DNA of 64,000 nucleotides from an uncultured Caulobacterales bacterium (GCA_903900155.1 CAIUMD010000014.1:1-64000); one strand, 5' to 3'. Shown: positions 16,532-25,649, counted from the first letter of the stretch. A program made the numbers and translations. The notes: generated by a model from the letters alone, not told the origin.

Positions 16532-17683
16532 ATGAACTACGCCAAGACCGCCGCGCTCGCCGGCGCCGCCATGATGCTGGCCCTGGCCTCGGCCGGGTCG
16601 GCCTCCGCCCAAGCCATGACCATGCCCTCGATGAGCTGGCCTCTGGCCGCCAATCCCAAGCCCAGCGCGATCGACGCCGGGCCGTTTGGCAATGTCTATG
16701 TCACCGGCGCCATCAGCGGCATCGGCTATACGCAGGACCGCGCGGCCGGCAGCGACAAGAAGTCCCGCGGCGACTTCTCGAACGCCCAGGTGATGGTCCA
16801 GACCACCGAGGGCCCGATCCAGTTCTTCGCCCAGTTCGGCGCCTATTCTTTCCCGACCGTCGGCGTGCCTTACGGCAAGGCCATCGACAACACCAAGAAC
16901 ACCTTCGGCGTCATGCCGCAGGCGTTCGTCAAGTTCGTGCCCAGCGAGAACTTCTCGATCATGGTCGGCAAGCTGCCCACCCTGATCGGCGCCGAGTACA
17001 GCTTCACCTTCCAGAACGCCAACATCACCCGCGGCCAGCTGTGGAACCAGGAGAACCTGATCAACCGCGGCGTCCAGGTGAACTACGCCTCGGGTCCGCT
17101 CAGCATCTCGGCGTCGCTGAATGACGGCTTCTATTCCGGCAAGTACAGCTGGGGGTCGGCCCTGGTGTCCTACGCCCTCAACGACAAGAACGTGGTCGCC
17201 TTCGCCGGCGGCGCCAATTTCGACAAGGCGACCGACAAGTCGACCTCGGCCACGCCGCTGCTGCAGAACAATTCCGAGATCTACAACCTGATCTGGACCC
17301 ACACCAACGGCCCGCTGACCATCATGCCCTACGTCCAGTACACGCGTGTTCCCAAGATGCCGGCGCTGGGCGTCACCGAGAAAGCCTCGACCACGGGCGT
17401 CGCGGTGCTGGGCAAGTACAGCTTCAACGAAAACGTCTCGCTGGCCGCCCGCGCCGAGCACATCTCGACCGATGGCGCCGGCGTGACCAACCTGCTGTAC
17501 GGCCCCGACAGCAAGGCCACGAGCCTGACCCTGACGCCCACCTTCCAGAAGGGCGCCTTCTTCATCCGGGGCGAAGTCGCCTACATCAAGCTGAACAACT
17601 ACGCCGCTGGCGCGGGCCTGGGCGCCAATGGCGACAAGACGTCCCAGACCCGCGCGCTGATCGAAACGGGGATCCTGTTCTAG
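16532..17683 (+). CDS. Outer-membrane beta-barrel porin (BBP2/OmpL-like)
   Basis: 383 residues. A signal peptide (1-27, ending GSASAQA) is followed by alternating beta-strand sequence throughout, for example GPIQFFAQFGAYSFPTVG and FSIMVGKLPTLIGAEYSF, and the protein ends in Phe (ALIETGILF) as barrels recognised by BAM do. The MVGKLPTLIGAE and LINRGVQVNY segments resemble putative beta-barrel porin-2 (PF07642) members, which are poorly characterised channels. Monocistronic, convergent with the tyrosine operon. Confidence 0.8.
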   Translation: MNYAKTAALAGAAMMLALASAGSASAQAMTMPSMSWPLAANPKPSAIDAGPFGNVYVTGAISGIGYTQDRAAGSDKKSRGDFSNAQVMVQTTEGPIQFFAQFGAYSFPTVGVPYGKAIDNTKNTFGVMPQAFVKFVPSENFSIMVGKLPTLIGAEYSFTFQNANITRGQLWNQENLINRGVQVNYASGPLSISASLNDGFYSGKYSWGSALVSYALNDKNVVAFAGGANFDKATDKSTSATPLLQNNSEIYNLIWTHTNGPLTIMPYVQYTRVPKMPALGVTEKASTTGVAVLGKYSFNENVSLAARAEHISTDGAGVTNLLYGPDSKATSLTLTPTFQKGAFFIRGEVAYIKLNNYAAGAGLGANGDKTSQTRALIETGILF

Positions 17684-17696
17684 GAACCCCGGGGCT

Positions 17697-17726
17697 CGCC
17701 CCGTCGCTCCCCCGAGCGGCGGGGCG
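17697..17726. terminator. GC-rich hairpin between convergent porin and Rieske genes
   Basis: A 13-bp stem, CGCCCCGTCGCTC paired with GAGCGGCGGGGCG, with one GT pair and loop CCCC. No T run on either side, so termination efficiency is uncertain. Confidence 0.45.
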
Positions 17727-17734
17727 GCCTGCCG

Positions 17735-18109
17735 TCAGGCCGTGACGATCCGGCCCTCGCGGGCCTCCACCGGCCACGGCGACAGCCGCGCGCCGACGCA
17801 GGGACCGCCGACGCAGGTCCCCTCCTCCACCGTGAACACCGCCCCGTGCCAGGAGCACATGATCAGGTCGCCATCGGGGGTCAGGTACTGGTCCAGCGCC
17901 TGGGCCAGCGGCAGGCCGGCGTGGGGGCAGCGGTCGACATAGCCGACCACCGCCTCGCCCTTGCGCACCACAAAGCCGTGGAAACGCGCCGCGCCGATCT
18001 GCAGCACGTAACTTCGGGCCTTGCCGTCCGGGATCAGATCGAGCGGACCGAGATCGATCCCGGCTCGCGTCGACCAAATCCGACCCAGCGCGGCTACGTC
18101 GTCGTTCAA
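17735..18109 (-). CDS. Rieske [2Fe-2S] protein at the end of the tyrosine operon
   Basis: About 124 residues if translation begins at TTG 18109, whose last two bases start the TGA of the preceding hydrolase gene; no ATG is available after that stop in this frame, so the start is uncertain. CPHAGLPL and CSWHGAVF are the two cluster-binding boxes (CxH and CxxH). The fold matches small Rieske ferredoxins of the NirD/BphF type. Translational coupling to the FAH-like gene suggests an accessory role in aromatic breakdown, but a partner oxygenase needing a Rieske ferredoxin is not visible in the operon. Confidence 0.8.
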   Translation of the reverse strand: MNDDVAALGRIWSTRAGIDLGPLDLIPDGKARSYVLQIGAARFHGFVVRKGEAVVGYVDRCPHAGLPLAQALDQYLTPDGDLIMCSWHGAVFTVEEGTCVGGPCVGARLSPWPVEAREGRIVTA

Positions 18110-19113
18110 ACCCGCTCGACCGTCTGCTCGATGGCGCCGAAGATCGAGTGGCCCTTGGCGTCCTTCATCTCGATACGGATGGTGTCGTCGCCCAGCAGGA
18201 ACGGCGTCTTGGCCGCGCCGGTCAGGATGGTCTCGACCGTGCGCAGCTCGGCCAAGCACGAATAGCCGACGCCCCCTTCGCTGATCGGCTTGCCCGGACC
18301 GCCGTCCTCGCCACGGTTGCTGACCGTGCCCGAGCCGACGATGGTGCCGGCGCAAAGGCTGCGGGTCTTGGCGGCGTGGGCCACCAGGGTCCCGAAATCG
18401 AAGGTCATGTCGACGCCGGCGTCGGCGCAGCCGAAATCCTTGCCGTCCAGCTCGACCAGCAGGGCGCCGTGCAGCTTGCCGTCCTTCCAGGCGTCACCCA
18501 GGGCGTCGGGCGACACCGCCACCGGCGAGAAGGCGCTGTGCGGCTTGGACTGCACGAAGCCGAAGCCCTTGCCCAGCTCGGCCGGGATCAGGTTGCGCAG
18601 GGACACGTCGTTGCAGAGCATGACCAGGCGGATGGCGGCCAGGGCCTCCTCGCGGGTTGCGCCCTGCGGCACGTCGTCGACGATCACGGCGACCTCGCCC
18701 TCCAGGTCGCAGCCCCAGCTGGCGTCGCCCAGCGGGATCGGATCGCGGGGGCTGAGGAAGCCGTCCGACGCGCCCTGGTACATCAGCGGGTCGGTCCAGA
18801 AGCTCTCGGGCATCTCGGCGCCGCGCGCCTGGCGCACCAGCTGCACGTGATTGACGTAGGCCGAGCCATCGACCCACTGGAACGCGCGCGGCAGCGGGCT
18901 GAGCGCATCATGCTCATGGAAGCGCTCGCGCGGCACGCCACCGTGCTCGAGGCTCTCGGCCAGGCCGGCCAGCATCACCCCGCAGCGCTGCCAGTCGTCC
19001 AGCGCGGCCTGCAGGGTCGGCGCGATGGTCCCGGCGTCGGTGAACCAGGCCAGGTCGTTGGAGACCACCACCAGCCGGCCGTCACGGCCGCCCTTGAGAG
19101 ACGCGAGCTTCAT
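18106..19113 (-). CDS. Fumarylacetoacetate hydrolase family protein
   Basis: 335 residues, start MKLASLKGGRDGRLVVVSND, preceded by GAGGAAG. Metal-ligand and catalytic features of the FAH fold are present: CDLEGEVAVIVDDV (the E-x-E motif), LCAGTIVGSGTVSNRG, and SCLAELRTVETI near the end. By context it cleaves fumarylacetoacetate to fumarate and acetoacetate, the last step of tyrosine breakdown. It starts 26 bases after hmgA. No maleylacetoacetate isomerase (GST-like) gene is present in the operon. Confidence 0.9.
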   Translation of the reverse strand: MKLASLKGGRDGRLVVVSNDLAWFTDAGTIAPTLQAALDDWQRCGVMLAGLAESLEHGGVPRERFHEHDALSPLPRAFQWVDGSAYVNHVQLVRQARGAEMPESFWTDPLMYQGASDGFLSPRDPIPLGDASWGCDLEGEVAVIVDDVPQGATREEALAAIRLVMLCNDVSLRNLIPAELGKGFGFVQSKPHSAFSPVAVSPDALGDAWKDGKLHGALLVELDGKDFGCADAGVDMTFDFGTLVAHAAKTRSLCAGTIVGSGTVSNRGEDGGPGKPISEGGVGYSCLAELRTVETILTGAAKTPFLLGDDTIRIEMKDAKGHSIFGAIEQTVERV

Positions 19114-19139
19114 CAGCGCTTCCTCGTTGTTTGTTCTTG

Positions 19140-20417
19140 TTACGGCAGCCGAGCTTTGGGGAAGCCCGTCCAGCACGCGTCATAGTCACCCTGAAGCGCG
19201 GAAGTCTCCAGCGCGAACTTGGTCGGCCGGATCACCCAGCGGCTTTCGAACATGAAGGCCATGGTCCCGTCGATCTTGTGCGGGCCAAGCTCGGCCTCGG
19301 TCGCCTTCCTGTGGCTGGCGACGTCGGGGCCGTGGTCGCTCATGCAGTTGTGCAGGCTCGCGCCGCCCGGCGAGAAGCCGCCTTCCTTGGCGTCATAGGC
19401 GCCGTGGACCAGGCCCATGAACTCGCTCATCACGTTGCGGTGGAACCACGGCGGGCGGAACGTGTGCTCGGCCACCATCCAGCGCGGCGGGAAGATTACG
19501 AAGTCGCAATTGGCCGTCCCCGGCGTTTCGCTGGGCGAGGTCAGGACCGTGAAGATCGACGGATCGGGGTGGTCGAAGCTGACCGTGTTGATCGTGTTGA
19601 AGCGCGACAGGTCATAGCGGTACGGCGCCAGGTTGCCGTGCCAGGCCACGACGTCCAGCGGGCTGTGGTCCCACTCGGCGGCCCAGAGCGCGCCCTGGAA
19701 CTTCTGGATCACCAGGGTCGGGGCGTCGACGTCCTCGAACGCCGCCACGGGGGTCTCGAAGTCGCGCGGATTGGCCAGGCCGTTGGAGCCGATGGGACCC
19801 AGGTCCGGCAGCTTGAACGCCGCGCCGTAGTTCTCGCAGACATAGCCGCGCGACGGGCCGTCGACCTCGACGCGGAACCGCACGCCGCGCGGGATCACCG
19901 CGATGTGGCCGGGGCCAGCCTTCAGCACGCCGAACTCGGTGACCAAGGTCAGCACGCCCTGCTGCGGCACGATCAGCAACTCGCCGTCGGCGTCGTAGAA
20001 CACCCGGTTCTTCATCGACGTGTTGGCCAGATAGAGGTGCGCGGCCATGCCGTTCAGCGTCGCGGCGTCGGCGTTGCCGGCGATGGTCGCCAGGCCGTCG
20101 ACGAAGTCGGTCGGCGCGGCCGGAATCTCCAGCGGGCTCCAGCGCAGGCGGTTGGGCGTCACCGGATCATCGAACGTCGAGACGAGCTTGTCCTGGGCGT
20201 AGGGCGCGTACGGCCCGTGCCCGGCGCTGGGCCGTACGCGGTAGAGCCAGCTGCGCTTGTTCTCATGGCGCGGGGCGGTGAAGGCCGTGCCGGACAGCTG
20301 CTCGGCATACAGCCCGAACGGCGCGCGCTGCGGCGAGTTCTGGCCGATCGGCAAGGCGCCGGTCACGGCCTCGGTGGCGAAGTGGGCGCCGAAGCCGGTT
20401 TGGTAGCGGAGGTCCAT
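19140..20417 (-). CDS. hmgA: Homogentisate 1,2-dioxygenase
   Basis: 425 residues, typical length. The N-terminal [19 protein letters not shown] is the family opening, and FIVFPPRW-like [33 protein letters not shown] carries the iron-ligand His and Glu residues. It opens the ring of homogentisate to maleylacetoacetate with Fe(II) and oxygen. AAGGAC lies before the ATG at 20417. A type B repeat separates it from hppD. Confidence 0.96.
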   Translation of the reverse strand: MDLRYQTGFGAHFATEAVTGALPIGQNSPQRAPFGLYAEQLSGTAFTAPRHENKRSWLYRVRPSAGHGPYAPYAQDKLVSTFDDPVTPNRLRWSPLEIPAAPTDFVDGLATIAGNADAATLNGMAAHLYLANTSMKNRVFYDADGELLIVPQQGVLTLVTEFGVLKAGPGHIAVIPRGVRFRVEVDGPSRGYVCENYGAAFKLPDLGPIGSNGLANPRDFETPVAAFEDVDAPTLVIQKFQGALWAAEWDHSPLDVVAWHGNLAPYRYDLSRFNTINTVSFDHPDPSIFTVLTSPSETPGTANCDFVIFPPRWMVAEHTFRPPWFHRNVMSEFMGLVHGAYDAKEGGFSPGGASLHNCMSDHGPDVASHRKATEAELGPHKIDGTMAFMFESRWVIRPTKFALETSALQGDYDACWTGFPKARLP

Positions 20418-20459
20418 GGTTGGGTCCTTGGATCGTTAGCGCGGGAGGAGCCGCCCTCA

Positions 20460-20530
20460 CCCTTCGACAAGCTCAGGGTGAGGGCTACTCAGAGTTCGCA
20501 GTAAACACCTCATCCTGAGCTTGTCGAAGG
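20460..20530. repeat. Inverted repeat of the CTTCGACAAGCTCAGG family (type B, copy 2)
   Basis: Arms CCCTTCGACAAGCTCAGGGTG (extended AGG) at 20460-20483 and CCTCATCCTGAGCTTGTCGA (extended AGG) at 20508-20530. It is located inside the tyrosine operon between hppD and hmgA, so it is probably transcribed and forms a long hairpin in the mRNA. Confidence 0.88.
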
Positions 20531-20545
20531 ACGATGTGTGAGCCC

Positions 20546-21619
20546 TCAAGCCTCGACCGTGATCACCCCACGGCGGATCTGGTCCAGTTCGATGCTCTCG
20601 AACAGGGCCTGAAAGTTGCCGTTGCCGAAGCCCTGGTTGCCTTTGCGCTGGATGATCTCGAAGAAGATCGGGCCAAACAGGTTCTCGGTGAAGATCTGCA
20701 GCAGCAGGCCTTCCTCGCCGACATTGCCGTCCAGCAGGATGCGGTTCTTCTTCAGGCGCTCCAGGTCCTCGCCGTGGCCCGGGACGCGCTTGTCGACCAG
20801 CTCGTAATAGGTCTCGATCGTGTCCTGCAGTTTGACGCCGCGGGCGCGCAGCTTCTCGACCGTGCCGTAGATGTCGTCCGTGGTCAGGGCCAGGTGCTGG
20901 ATGCCCTCGCCGTTGTACTGGCGGATGAACTCCTCGATCTGGCTCTTGTCGTCCTGGCTCTCGTTCAGCGGGATGCGGATGGCCTTGTCGGGCGCGATCA
21001 TCGCCTGGCTGAACAGGCCCGTGGCCTGGCCCTTGATGTCGAAGTACTTCTGCTCCTCGAAGCCGAACACCGAGTTGTAGAAGGTCGACCAGGTGCGCAT
21101 CTGGCCGCGCTTGACGTTGTGGGTCAGGTGGTCGAGCAGGTCCAGGCCGACATTGTTCTTGGCCTCGTCCAGGGCCGCGCCCGGAACCTGTTCCCAACTG
21201 TCATAGATCGTGCCGCCGTCGCCATAGCGGTCGACGAGGTACAGCAGAGACCCGCCGATGCCTTCCAGCACCTTGGCGTCGGCGCCTAGCAGCGAGCGCG
21301 AGGCGTCGGCGGCCTTGGCGCCGCGCGCCAGGGCGTCGGCATAGGCCTGTTCTACATTCTCGACGCGGAAGGCCATGCCGTTGGCCGACGGGCCGTGGGC
21401 CTCGCGGAAGTCGGCGCCCTGGCCGGCCTCTTCCTGGTTGACGATCAGGTTGATGCGGCCCTGCTTGTAGCGGGTCGCGGCCTTGGTCGGGTGCTTGCTG
21501 GCGGCGACGAAGCCCAGCTGCTCGATCAGGCCGATCATGGCCGCCGGATCGGGGCTGGTGAACTCGACGAACTCGAAGCCGTCGAGGCCCAGCGGGTTCT
21601 GTTCAGTCACGAGAGTCAT
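20546..21619 (-). CDS. hppD: 4-hydroxyphenylpyruvate dioxygenase
   Basis: 357 residues. Two vicinal-oxygen-chelate domains are seen. The C-terminal one has HLTHNVKRGQMRTWSTFYNSVFGFEEQKYFDIKG with the first iron His, GIQHLALTTDDIYGTVEKL with the second, and LLQIFTENLFGPIFFEIIQRKG with the Glu ligand and the QIFT signature. It turns 4-hydroxyphenylpyruvate into homogentisate. Its ATG overlaps the aminotransferase stop (ATGA, 21616-21619), so the two are translationally coupled. Confidence 0.96.
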   Translation of the reverse strand: MTLVTEQNPLGLDGFEFVEFTSPDPAAMIGLIEQLGFVAASKHPTKAATRYKQGRINLIVNQEEAGQGADFREAHGPSANGMAFRVENVEQAYADALARGAKAADASRSLLGADAKVLEGIGGSLLYLVDRYGDGGTIYDSWEQVPGAALDEAKNNVGLDLLDHLTHNVKRGQMRTWSTFYNSVFGFEEQKYFDIKGQATGLFSQAMIAPDKAIRIPLNESQDDKSQIEEFIRQYNGEGIQHLALTTDDIYGTVEKLRARGVKLQDTIETYYELVDKRVPGHGEDLERLKKNRILLDGNVGEEGLLLQIFTENLFGPIFFEIIQRKGNQGFGNGNFQALFESIELDQIRRGVITVEA

Positions 21620-22803
21620 GCCGGTTCTCCCTGCAGGCAGGCGTTGAGCGCCCGCGCGAATGTGTCGATGTTCTGGGCGGTCAGACCGGCCAGATTGATG
21701 CGGCCGGAACCCGCCATGTAGATGCCATGGTCCTCGCGCAGCTGGGCGACCTGGGCGGGCGACAGCGGCAGCAGGGCGAACAGGCCGTGCTGTCCGGCCA
21801 GCGGGGCCAGGACCGGAACCGCCTTGGCCAGGCGCTGGCGCAGGTCGGCCACGCGCGTGCGCATGGCGTCCAGCTCGGACTTCCAGAGCGTCGTGAGGCT
21901 TTCGCTTTCCAGGATAACACGAACCGTGGCGGCGCCGTGATCCGGCGGCATCGACCAGTTGGTGCGGGCGAGAGCGCGGATGTTGCTGGCGGCCAGGTCC
22001 AGCGTCGCCGCATCGCGGGTGAGCGTGTAGAGCGCCCCGACCCGCTCGCGGTACAGGCCGAAGTTCTTGTCGCAGGAATAGGCCAGCAGGCCGTCCTCGG
22101 CGGCGGCCAGGACCAGGCACATGCCGGCGGAGTCTTCCTCGAGCCCCAGGCCCAGGCCTTGGTAGGCCAGGTCGATCAGCGGGGTGATGCCCGTGCGGCC
22201 GACCATCTCGGCGATCGCCGCCCATTGCTCCAGGCTGTAGTCGGCGCCCGACGGGTTGTGGCAGCAGGCGTGCAGCAGCACCGCGTCACCGGCCCGCGCC
22301 GTCTCCAGCGTCGCGATCATCTCGTCGAAGGGCAGCTTCTGGGCGCGCTGGTCGTAGTGGCGGAACGTGACCGTCTCGATGCCCAGCTGGTCCAGGATCT
22401 GGGTGTGGTTGGGCCAGGTCGCCGCGCCGATGAACATGCGCAGGTCCGGCTTGGCGGCCTTCAACAGCTCGCAGGCCAGGCGCACCGCGCCGGTGCCGCC
22501 CGGCGTCTGGACGCCAAACATCTCGTGGCCAACCGCATCGCCGAAGATGATCGGCTTCAAGAGGTCCAGGAAGCCGATGTCGCCTTCCGGACCGAGGTAG
22601 GACTTGGTGCCTTGAGTGTCCAGCAGCGCCTGCTCGGCGGCTTTCACGCAGGCCAGCACCGGCGTCGCGCCGGCGTCGTCGCGGAATACGCCCACGCCCA
22701 GGTCGATCTTCTCGGGCCGAGGATCGCGGCGATACAGGCCGATCAGCGACAGCAGGGAGTCCGGCGCCTGGGGCGTCAGGCCAGTGAACACGGAGGAGGT
22801 CAT
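21616..22803 (-). CDS. Aromatic amino acid aminotransferase (class I, TyrB/AspC-like)
   Basis: 395 residues, usual length. Features of fold-type I aminotransferases of the AspC/TyrB group: IDLGVGVFRDDAGATPVL, the TPGGTGAVRLACELLK helix, HACCHNPSGADYS, and SCDKNFGLYRERVGAL with the PLP-binding Lys. Position before hppD indicates tyrosine as substrate, yielding 4-hydroxyphenylpyruvate. First gene of the degradation operon; about 180 bases separate it from the regulator gene upstream. Confidence 0.92.
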   Translation of the reverse strand: MTSSVFTGLTPQAPDSLLSLIGLYRRDPRPEKIDLGVGVFRDDAGATPVLACVKAAEQALLDTQGTKSYLGPEGDIGFLDLLKPIIFGDAVGHEMFGVQTPGGTGAVRLACELLKAAKPDLRMFIGAATWPNHTQILDQLGIETVTFRHYDQRAQKLPFDEMIATLETARAGDAVLLHACCHNPSGADYSLEQWAAIAEMVGRTGITPLIDLAYQGLGLGLEEDSAGMCLVLAAAEDGLLAYSCDKNFGLYRERVGALYTLTRDAATLDLAASNIRALARTNWSMPPDHGAATVRVILESESLTTLWKSELDAMRTRVADLRQRLAKAVPVLAPLAGQHGLFALLPLSPAQVAQLREDHGIYMAGSGRINLAGLTAQNIDTFARALNACLQGEPA

Positions 22804-22860
22804 GAGGCGCTTCCCGTCGATCTAGGGGAAGCAGCTTATCGCGAGCCGGAAGTCAGAACG

Positions 22861-22874
22861 TGGCAATCATGACC
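22861..22874 (-). promoter_or_regulatory. Candidate regulator site upstream of the tyrosine operon
   Basis: TGGCAATCATGACC lies 58-71 bases before the aminotransferase start. Nearly the same word, TGGCAGATCATGACC, sits 21-35 bases before the Lrp-family gene (23474-23488), suggesting one regulator acts at both. A TTGACA word on the minus strand lies at 22884-22889, close upstream, as a possible -35. Confidence 0.5.
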
Positions 22875-22982
22875 GTTATACATGTCAACTTAGTCACATT
22901 ATGCCAATGCCTCCAGCCACGACCTCCAAAAGTGTCCTCCCGCCCGCAGCGAAGCGGAGAGCCGGGAGGACACCCGTGAAAG

Positions 22983-23453
22983 CTAGTCGAGATAATCCAG
23001 CGGCAAGGCCGTGGAGTCCTTGATCGTGTCCATCACGAACGCCGACCGCACGTCCTTGACCGCCGGCATCTTCAACAGCCGCTTCATCATCAGCTCGCCA
23101 TAGGCGTCGAGGTCGGGGGCCACCACCCGCAGCAGGTAGTCGAAGTTACCCGTCATCACGTAGCAGCCCACCACTTCGGGCTCGCGCAGCACGGCAGCCC
23201 GGAAGGCCTCTGCCGCGCCTTCGGTATGGTCGACCTGCACCTCGACATAGGCCAGCACGCCCAGCTGGGCCTTGCGCCGGTCCAACAGCGCGACATAGCC
23301 GCTGATCAGGCCCGAGGCCTCCAGTTGCTTGACCCGGCGCAGGCACGGACTGGGCGACAGCCCCACCCGCTCGGCCAGGTCGACGTTCGAAATCTTGCCG
23401 TCCTCCTGCAGGATCTGGAGGATCTTCCGATCAGCGCGGGTGAGCTTCATCAT
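22983..23453 (-). CDS. Lrp/AsnC-family transcriptional regulator
   Basis: 156 residues. The N-terminal ADRKILQILQEDGKISNVDLAERVGLSPSPCLRRVKQLEASG is the AsnC-type helix-turn-helix; the rest is a ligand-binding RAM domain (VEVQVDHTEGAAEAFRAAV, VVGCYVMTGNFDYLLRVVAPD). Such proteins respond to amino acids. It is transcribed in the same direction as the tyrosine operon, and its promoter region shares a motif with that of the operon, so it is likely the local, autoregulated controller of tyrosine breakdown. Confidence 0.9.
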   Translation of the reverse strand: MMKLTRADRKILQILQEDGKISNVDLAERVGLSPSPCLRRVKQLEASGLISGYVALLDRRKAQLGVLAYVEVQVDHTEGAAEAFRAAVLREPEVVGCYVMTGNFDYLLRVVAPDLDAYGELMMKRLLKMPAVKDVRSAFVMDTIKDSTALPLDYLD

Positions 23454-23473
23454 GACCGGTTCAGGCTAGAGAT

Positions 23474-23488
23474 TGGCAGATCATGACC
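23474..23488 (-). promoter_or_regulatory. Candidate autoregulatory site of the Lrp-family gene
   Basis: TGGCAGATCATGACC matches the site upstream of the tyrosine operon with one inserted base. A further ATCATGACC (23449-23457) overlaps the start codon. On the minus strand a GCTAGATG word just upstream may be a -10. Confidence 0.45.
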
Positions 23489-23752
23489 ATCTAGCACATT
23501 TTGCGGTCCGGATGGAGACGAGCCCTGCGCATGGCGCCGCTTGAGGCTCTACCATCGACCGAGACGAGCCACGCCAGGCTCCCGCATGACCGACGGCCCC
23601 TTCCACGCCCGTCGTCGACTAGGACGCGGTGGAACGTATGGCTGTCGACAAGCGCCGGATTTGCCTCTTAGCCCACAGGGCAGGAAGGCTCCGCCAAGGT
23701 TGCGGGCCCACTGGCAGCCGGAGGACACCGCTCTTCCCATCCACCTAGAGAA
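23489..23752. other. Gene-free stretch between the Lrp-family gene and ftsZ
   Basis: No ORF with plausible start and composition on either strand. The minus strand shows local dyads, for example GAGCCTGGCGTGGCTC near 23560-23575, so an unrecognised structured RNA or 3' UTR is possible. I could not match it to any known RNA family. Confidence 0.3.
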
Positions 23753-23778
23753 ACACCCCAAAGTTTCCTCTGGGGTGT
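23753..23778 (-). terminator. Terminator of ftsZ
   Basis: ACACCCCA (23753-23760) pairs with TGGGGTGT (23771-23778), loop of ten bases. On the minus strand the stem is followed by TTCTCT. It lies 38 bases past the ftsZ stop. Confidence 0.7.
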
Positions 23779-23816
23779 CTCATTATTCATTTAGGCCCCT
23801 TGTCGGGGTCGCCCTT

Positions 23817-25364
23817 TCAGTTCGCCAGGCGGCGCAGGAAGGACGGGATTTCCAGGTCTTCGCCGTCATCGGTCTGCGGCGTCTCGATCGGCTGCAGTTG
23901 CGGGCGGACGCTGCTCTGGGTCGAGCGGGCCTGCTGCTGCGGAGCCTGGGCGGTCTGTTGCTCGTAGCGCTGGCGACCGCCGCCGAACATCGAGAAGAAA
24001 CCACCGCCCTGCTTCTGGGGACGACGCTCTTCGTAATAGTTCTGCTCGGGGAACAGCGGCTCTTCGGCGACCGGGGCGTCATCGACCATCGGGTCGACGA
24101 TGCGGGTCACCTGGCGAGCGGCCGGCTGGGTGATGCGCGGCTCTTCGGCGACGGGTTCGTCGTAGTAGAGCTCGGCCTCCGGTTCCGGCTGCGGAGCGGC
24201 CATGACGATCTCGGGCTCAGGCGCCGGCATCGGCTCCGGCGCGAACGCCGACGACGGGCGCTCAGCCGGGCGAGCGGCTTCGTAGCGCGCGGTCGGACGG
24301 GCCGGTTCCGGCTGCGGAGCCGGACGGGTCGTCTCGGCGATCAGCGGCGCGGCCGAGGTGTTGCGGGTGGTCGGCTTGGGCTCGATCTGCTGGATCGAGG
24401 CGCCGTCCATGCCGGTGGCGACCACCGACACGCGGATCACGCCTTCCAGCGACGGATCGAAGGCCGCGCCGAAGATGATGTTGGCTTCCGGGTCGACCTG
24501 GTCCGAGATCGCGTTGGCGGCCTCGTCGACTTCCAGCAGGGTCATGTCCATGCCGCCGGTCACGTTGACCAGCACGGCCTTGGCGCCCTTCAGCGAGACT
24601 TCGTCCAGCAGCGGGTTGGCGATGGCGTTCTGGGCGGCCATCAGGGCGCGGTCTTCGCCGGCGCCCTCGCCGGTGCCCATCATCGCCTTGCCCATCTCGG
24701 TCATGACCGTGCGGACGTCGGCGAAGTCAAGGTTGATCAGGCCCGGCAGGACCATCAGGTCGGTGATCGAACGAACGCCCGAGTGGAGGACCTGGTCAGC
24801 CATGCCGAAGGCTTCGGCGAAGGTCGTGCGCTCGTTGGCGACGCGGAACAGGTTCTGGTTCGGAATGACGATCAGGGTGTCGACGTAACGCTGCAGCTCC
24901 TGGATGCCGCTGTCGGCCAGGCGCATGCGGTGACGACCTTCGAAGTGGAAGGGCTTGGTCACAACGCCGACGGTCAGGATGCCGCGCTCGCGAGCGCACT
25001 TGGCGATGATCGGGGCCGCGCCGGTGCCGGTGCCGCCGCCCATGCCGGCGGTGATGAAGACCATGTGCGCGCCGTCGAGATGCTCGCCGATCTCCGGGAA
25101 GGATTCCTCGGCCGCGCTCATGCCCACTTCGGGATGCGCGCCGGCGCCCAGGCCCTGCGTGATCTGCACGCCCAGCTGGATGCGACGGTCCGTCTTGGCG
25201 AACTGAAGCTGTTGAGCGTCGGTGTTGGCCACCACGAACTCGACACCTTCGAGACCCGCCTCGATCATGTTGTTCACGGCGTTGCCGCCAGCGCCACCGA
25301 CGCCGAACACCACGATACGCGGCTTCAGCTCAGTCGTACGCGGCGCGGAAAGAGAAATTGCCAT
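23817..25364 (-). CDS. ftsZ: Cell division protein FtsZ
   Basis: 515 residues, with the long alphaproteobacterial linker. GTPase signature GGGTGTG at 109-115, nucleotide contacts [13 protein letters not shown] (21-33), T7 loop [10 protein letters not shown]. After about residue 320 comes a Pro/Glu/Ala-rich linker, then the conserved C-terminal peptide [13 protein letters not shown] that binds FtsA and other partners. It forms the Z-ring. Last gene of the dcw cluster, but cut off from ftsA by a terminator and served by its own promoter region with a CtrA site, as known for Caulobacter ftsZ. Confidence 0.98.
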   Translation of the reverse strand: MAISLSAPRTTELKPRIVVFGVGGAGGNAVNNMIEAGLEGVEFVVANTDAQQLQFAKTDRRIQLGVQITQGLGAGAHPEVGMSAAEESFPEIGEHLDGAHMVFITAGMGGGTGTGAAPIIAKCARERGILTVGVVTKPFHFEGRHRMRLADSGIQELQRYVDTLIVIPNQNLFRVANERTTFAEAFGMADQVLHSGVRSITDLMVLPGLINLDFADVRTVMTEMGKAMMGTGEGAGEDRALMAAQNAIANPLLDEVSLKGAKAVLVNVTGGMDMTLLEVDEAANAISDQVDPEANIIFGAAFDPSLEGVIRVSVVATGMDGASIQQIEPKPTTRNTSAAPLIAETTRPAPQPEPARPTARYEAARPAERPSSAFAPEPMPAPEPEIVMAAPQPEPEAELYYDEPVAEEPRITQPAARQVTRIVDPMVDDAPVAEEPLFPEQNYYEERRPQKQGGGFFSMFGGGRQRYEQQTAQAPQQQARSTQSSVRPQLQPIETPQTDDGEDLEIPSFLRRLAN

Positions 25365-25467
25365 GGGACCCTCGCGTCCTTACGCCGAAATCGTCAAAAC
25401 TAGACCTCGGCGACACCCAATCGCCGGGGATGCCTCGACGATCGTGTTAACAGAACAACCACCATCG

Positions 25468-25482
25468 TTAATCGGCAGTTAA
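25468..25482. promoter_or_regulatory. CtrA-binding site upstream of ftsZ
   Basis: TTAATCGGCAGTTAA is a perfect TTAA-N7-TTAA CtrA box, about 105 bases before the ftsZ start. In Caulobacter CtrA represses ftsZ transcription in swarmer cells. Another TTAA lies at 25447-25450. The rest of the 25365-25649 gap shows no gene. Confidence 0.8.
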
Positions 25483-25649
25483 CTGCATAATCTGAGTCGT
25501 GGTCGGGTCGAGCGCGACCGTTGGATAAATTGTGGTCTATCAACAGAAAACCCAAGCGAACTAAGGGTTCAGCAAGGATCCACAGCTGCGTGCGACCGAA
25601 CGACGCTGAGTCGTATTTCTGGCCAATACAGTCTGTTTGGAGCAGCAAA

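Noticed and set aside
23489..23752. 6S RNA
   Set aside because: Some hairpin potential was seen, but I could not find the conserved closing stem and bulge pattern, and the neighbours (lrp-type gene, ftsZ) are not typical.
23541..25403. 620-codon plus-strand ORF opposite ftsZ
   Set aside because: It is the antisense shadow of ftsZ; composition is His/Arg/Gly-rich and no ribosome-binding site is present.
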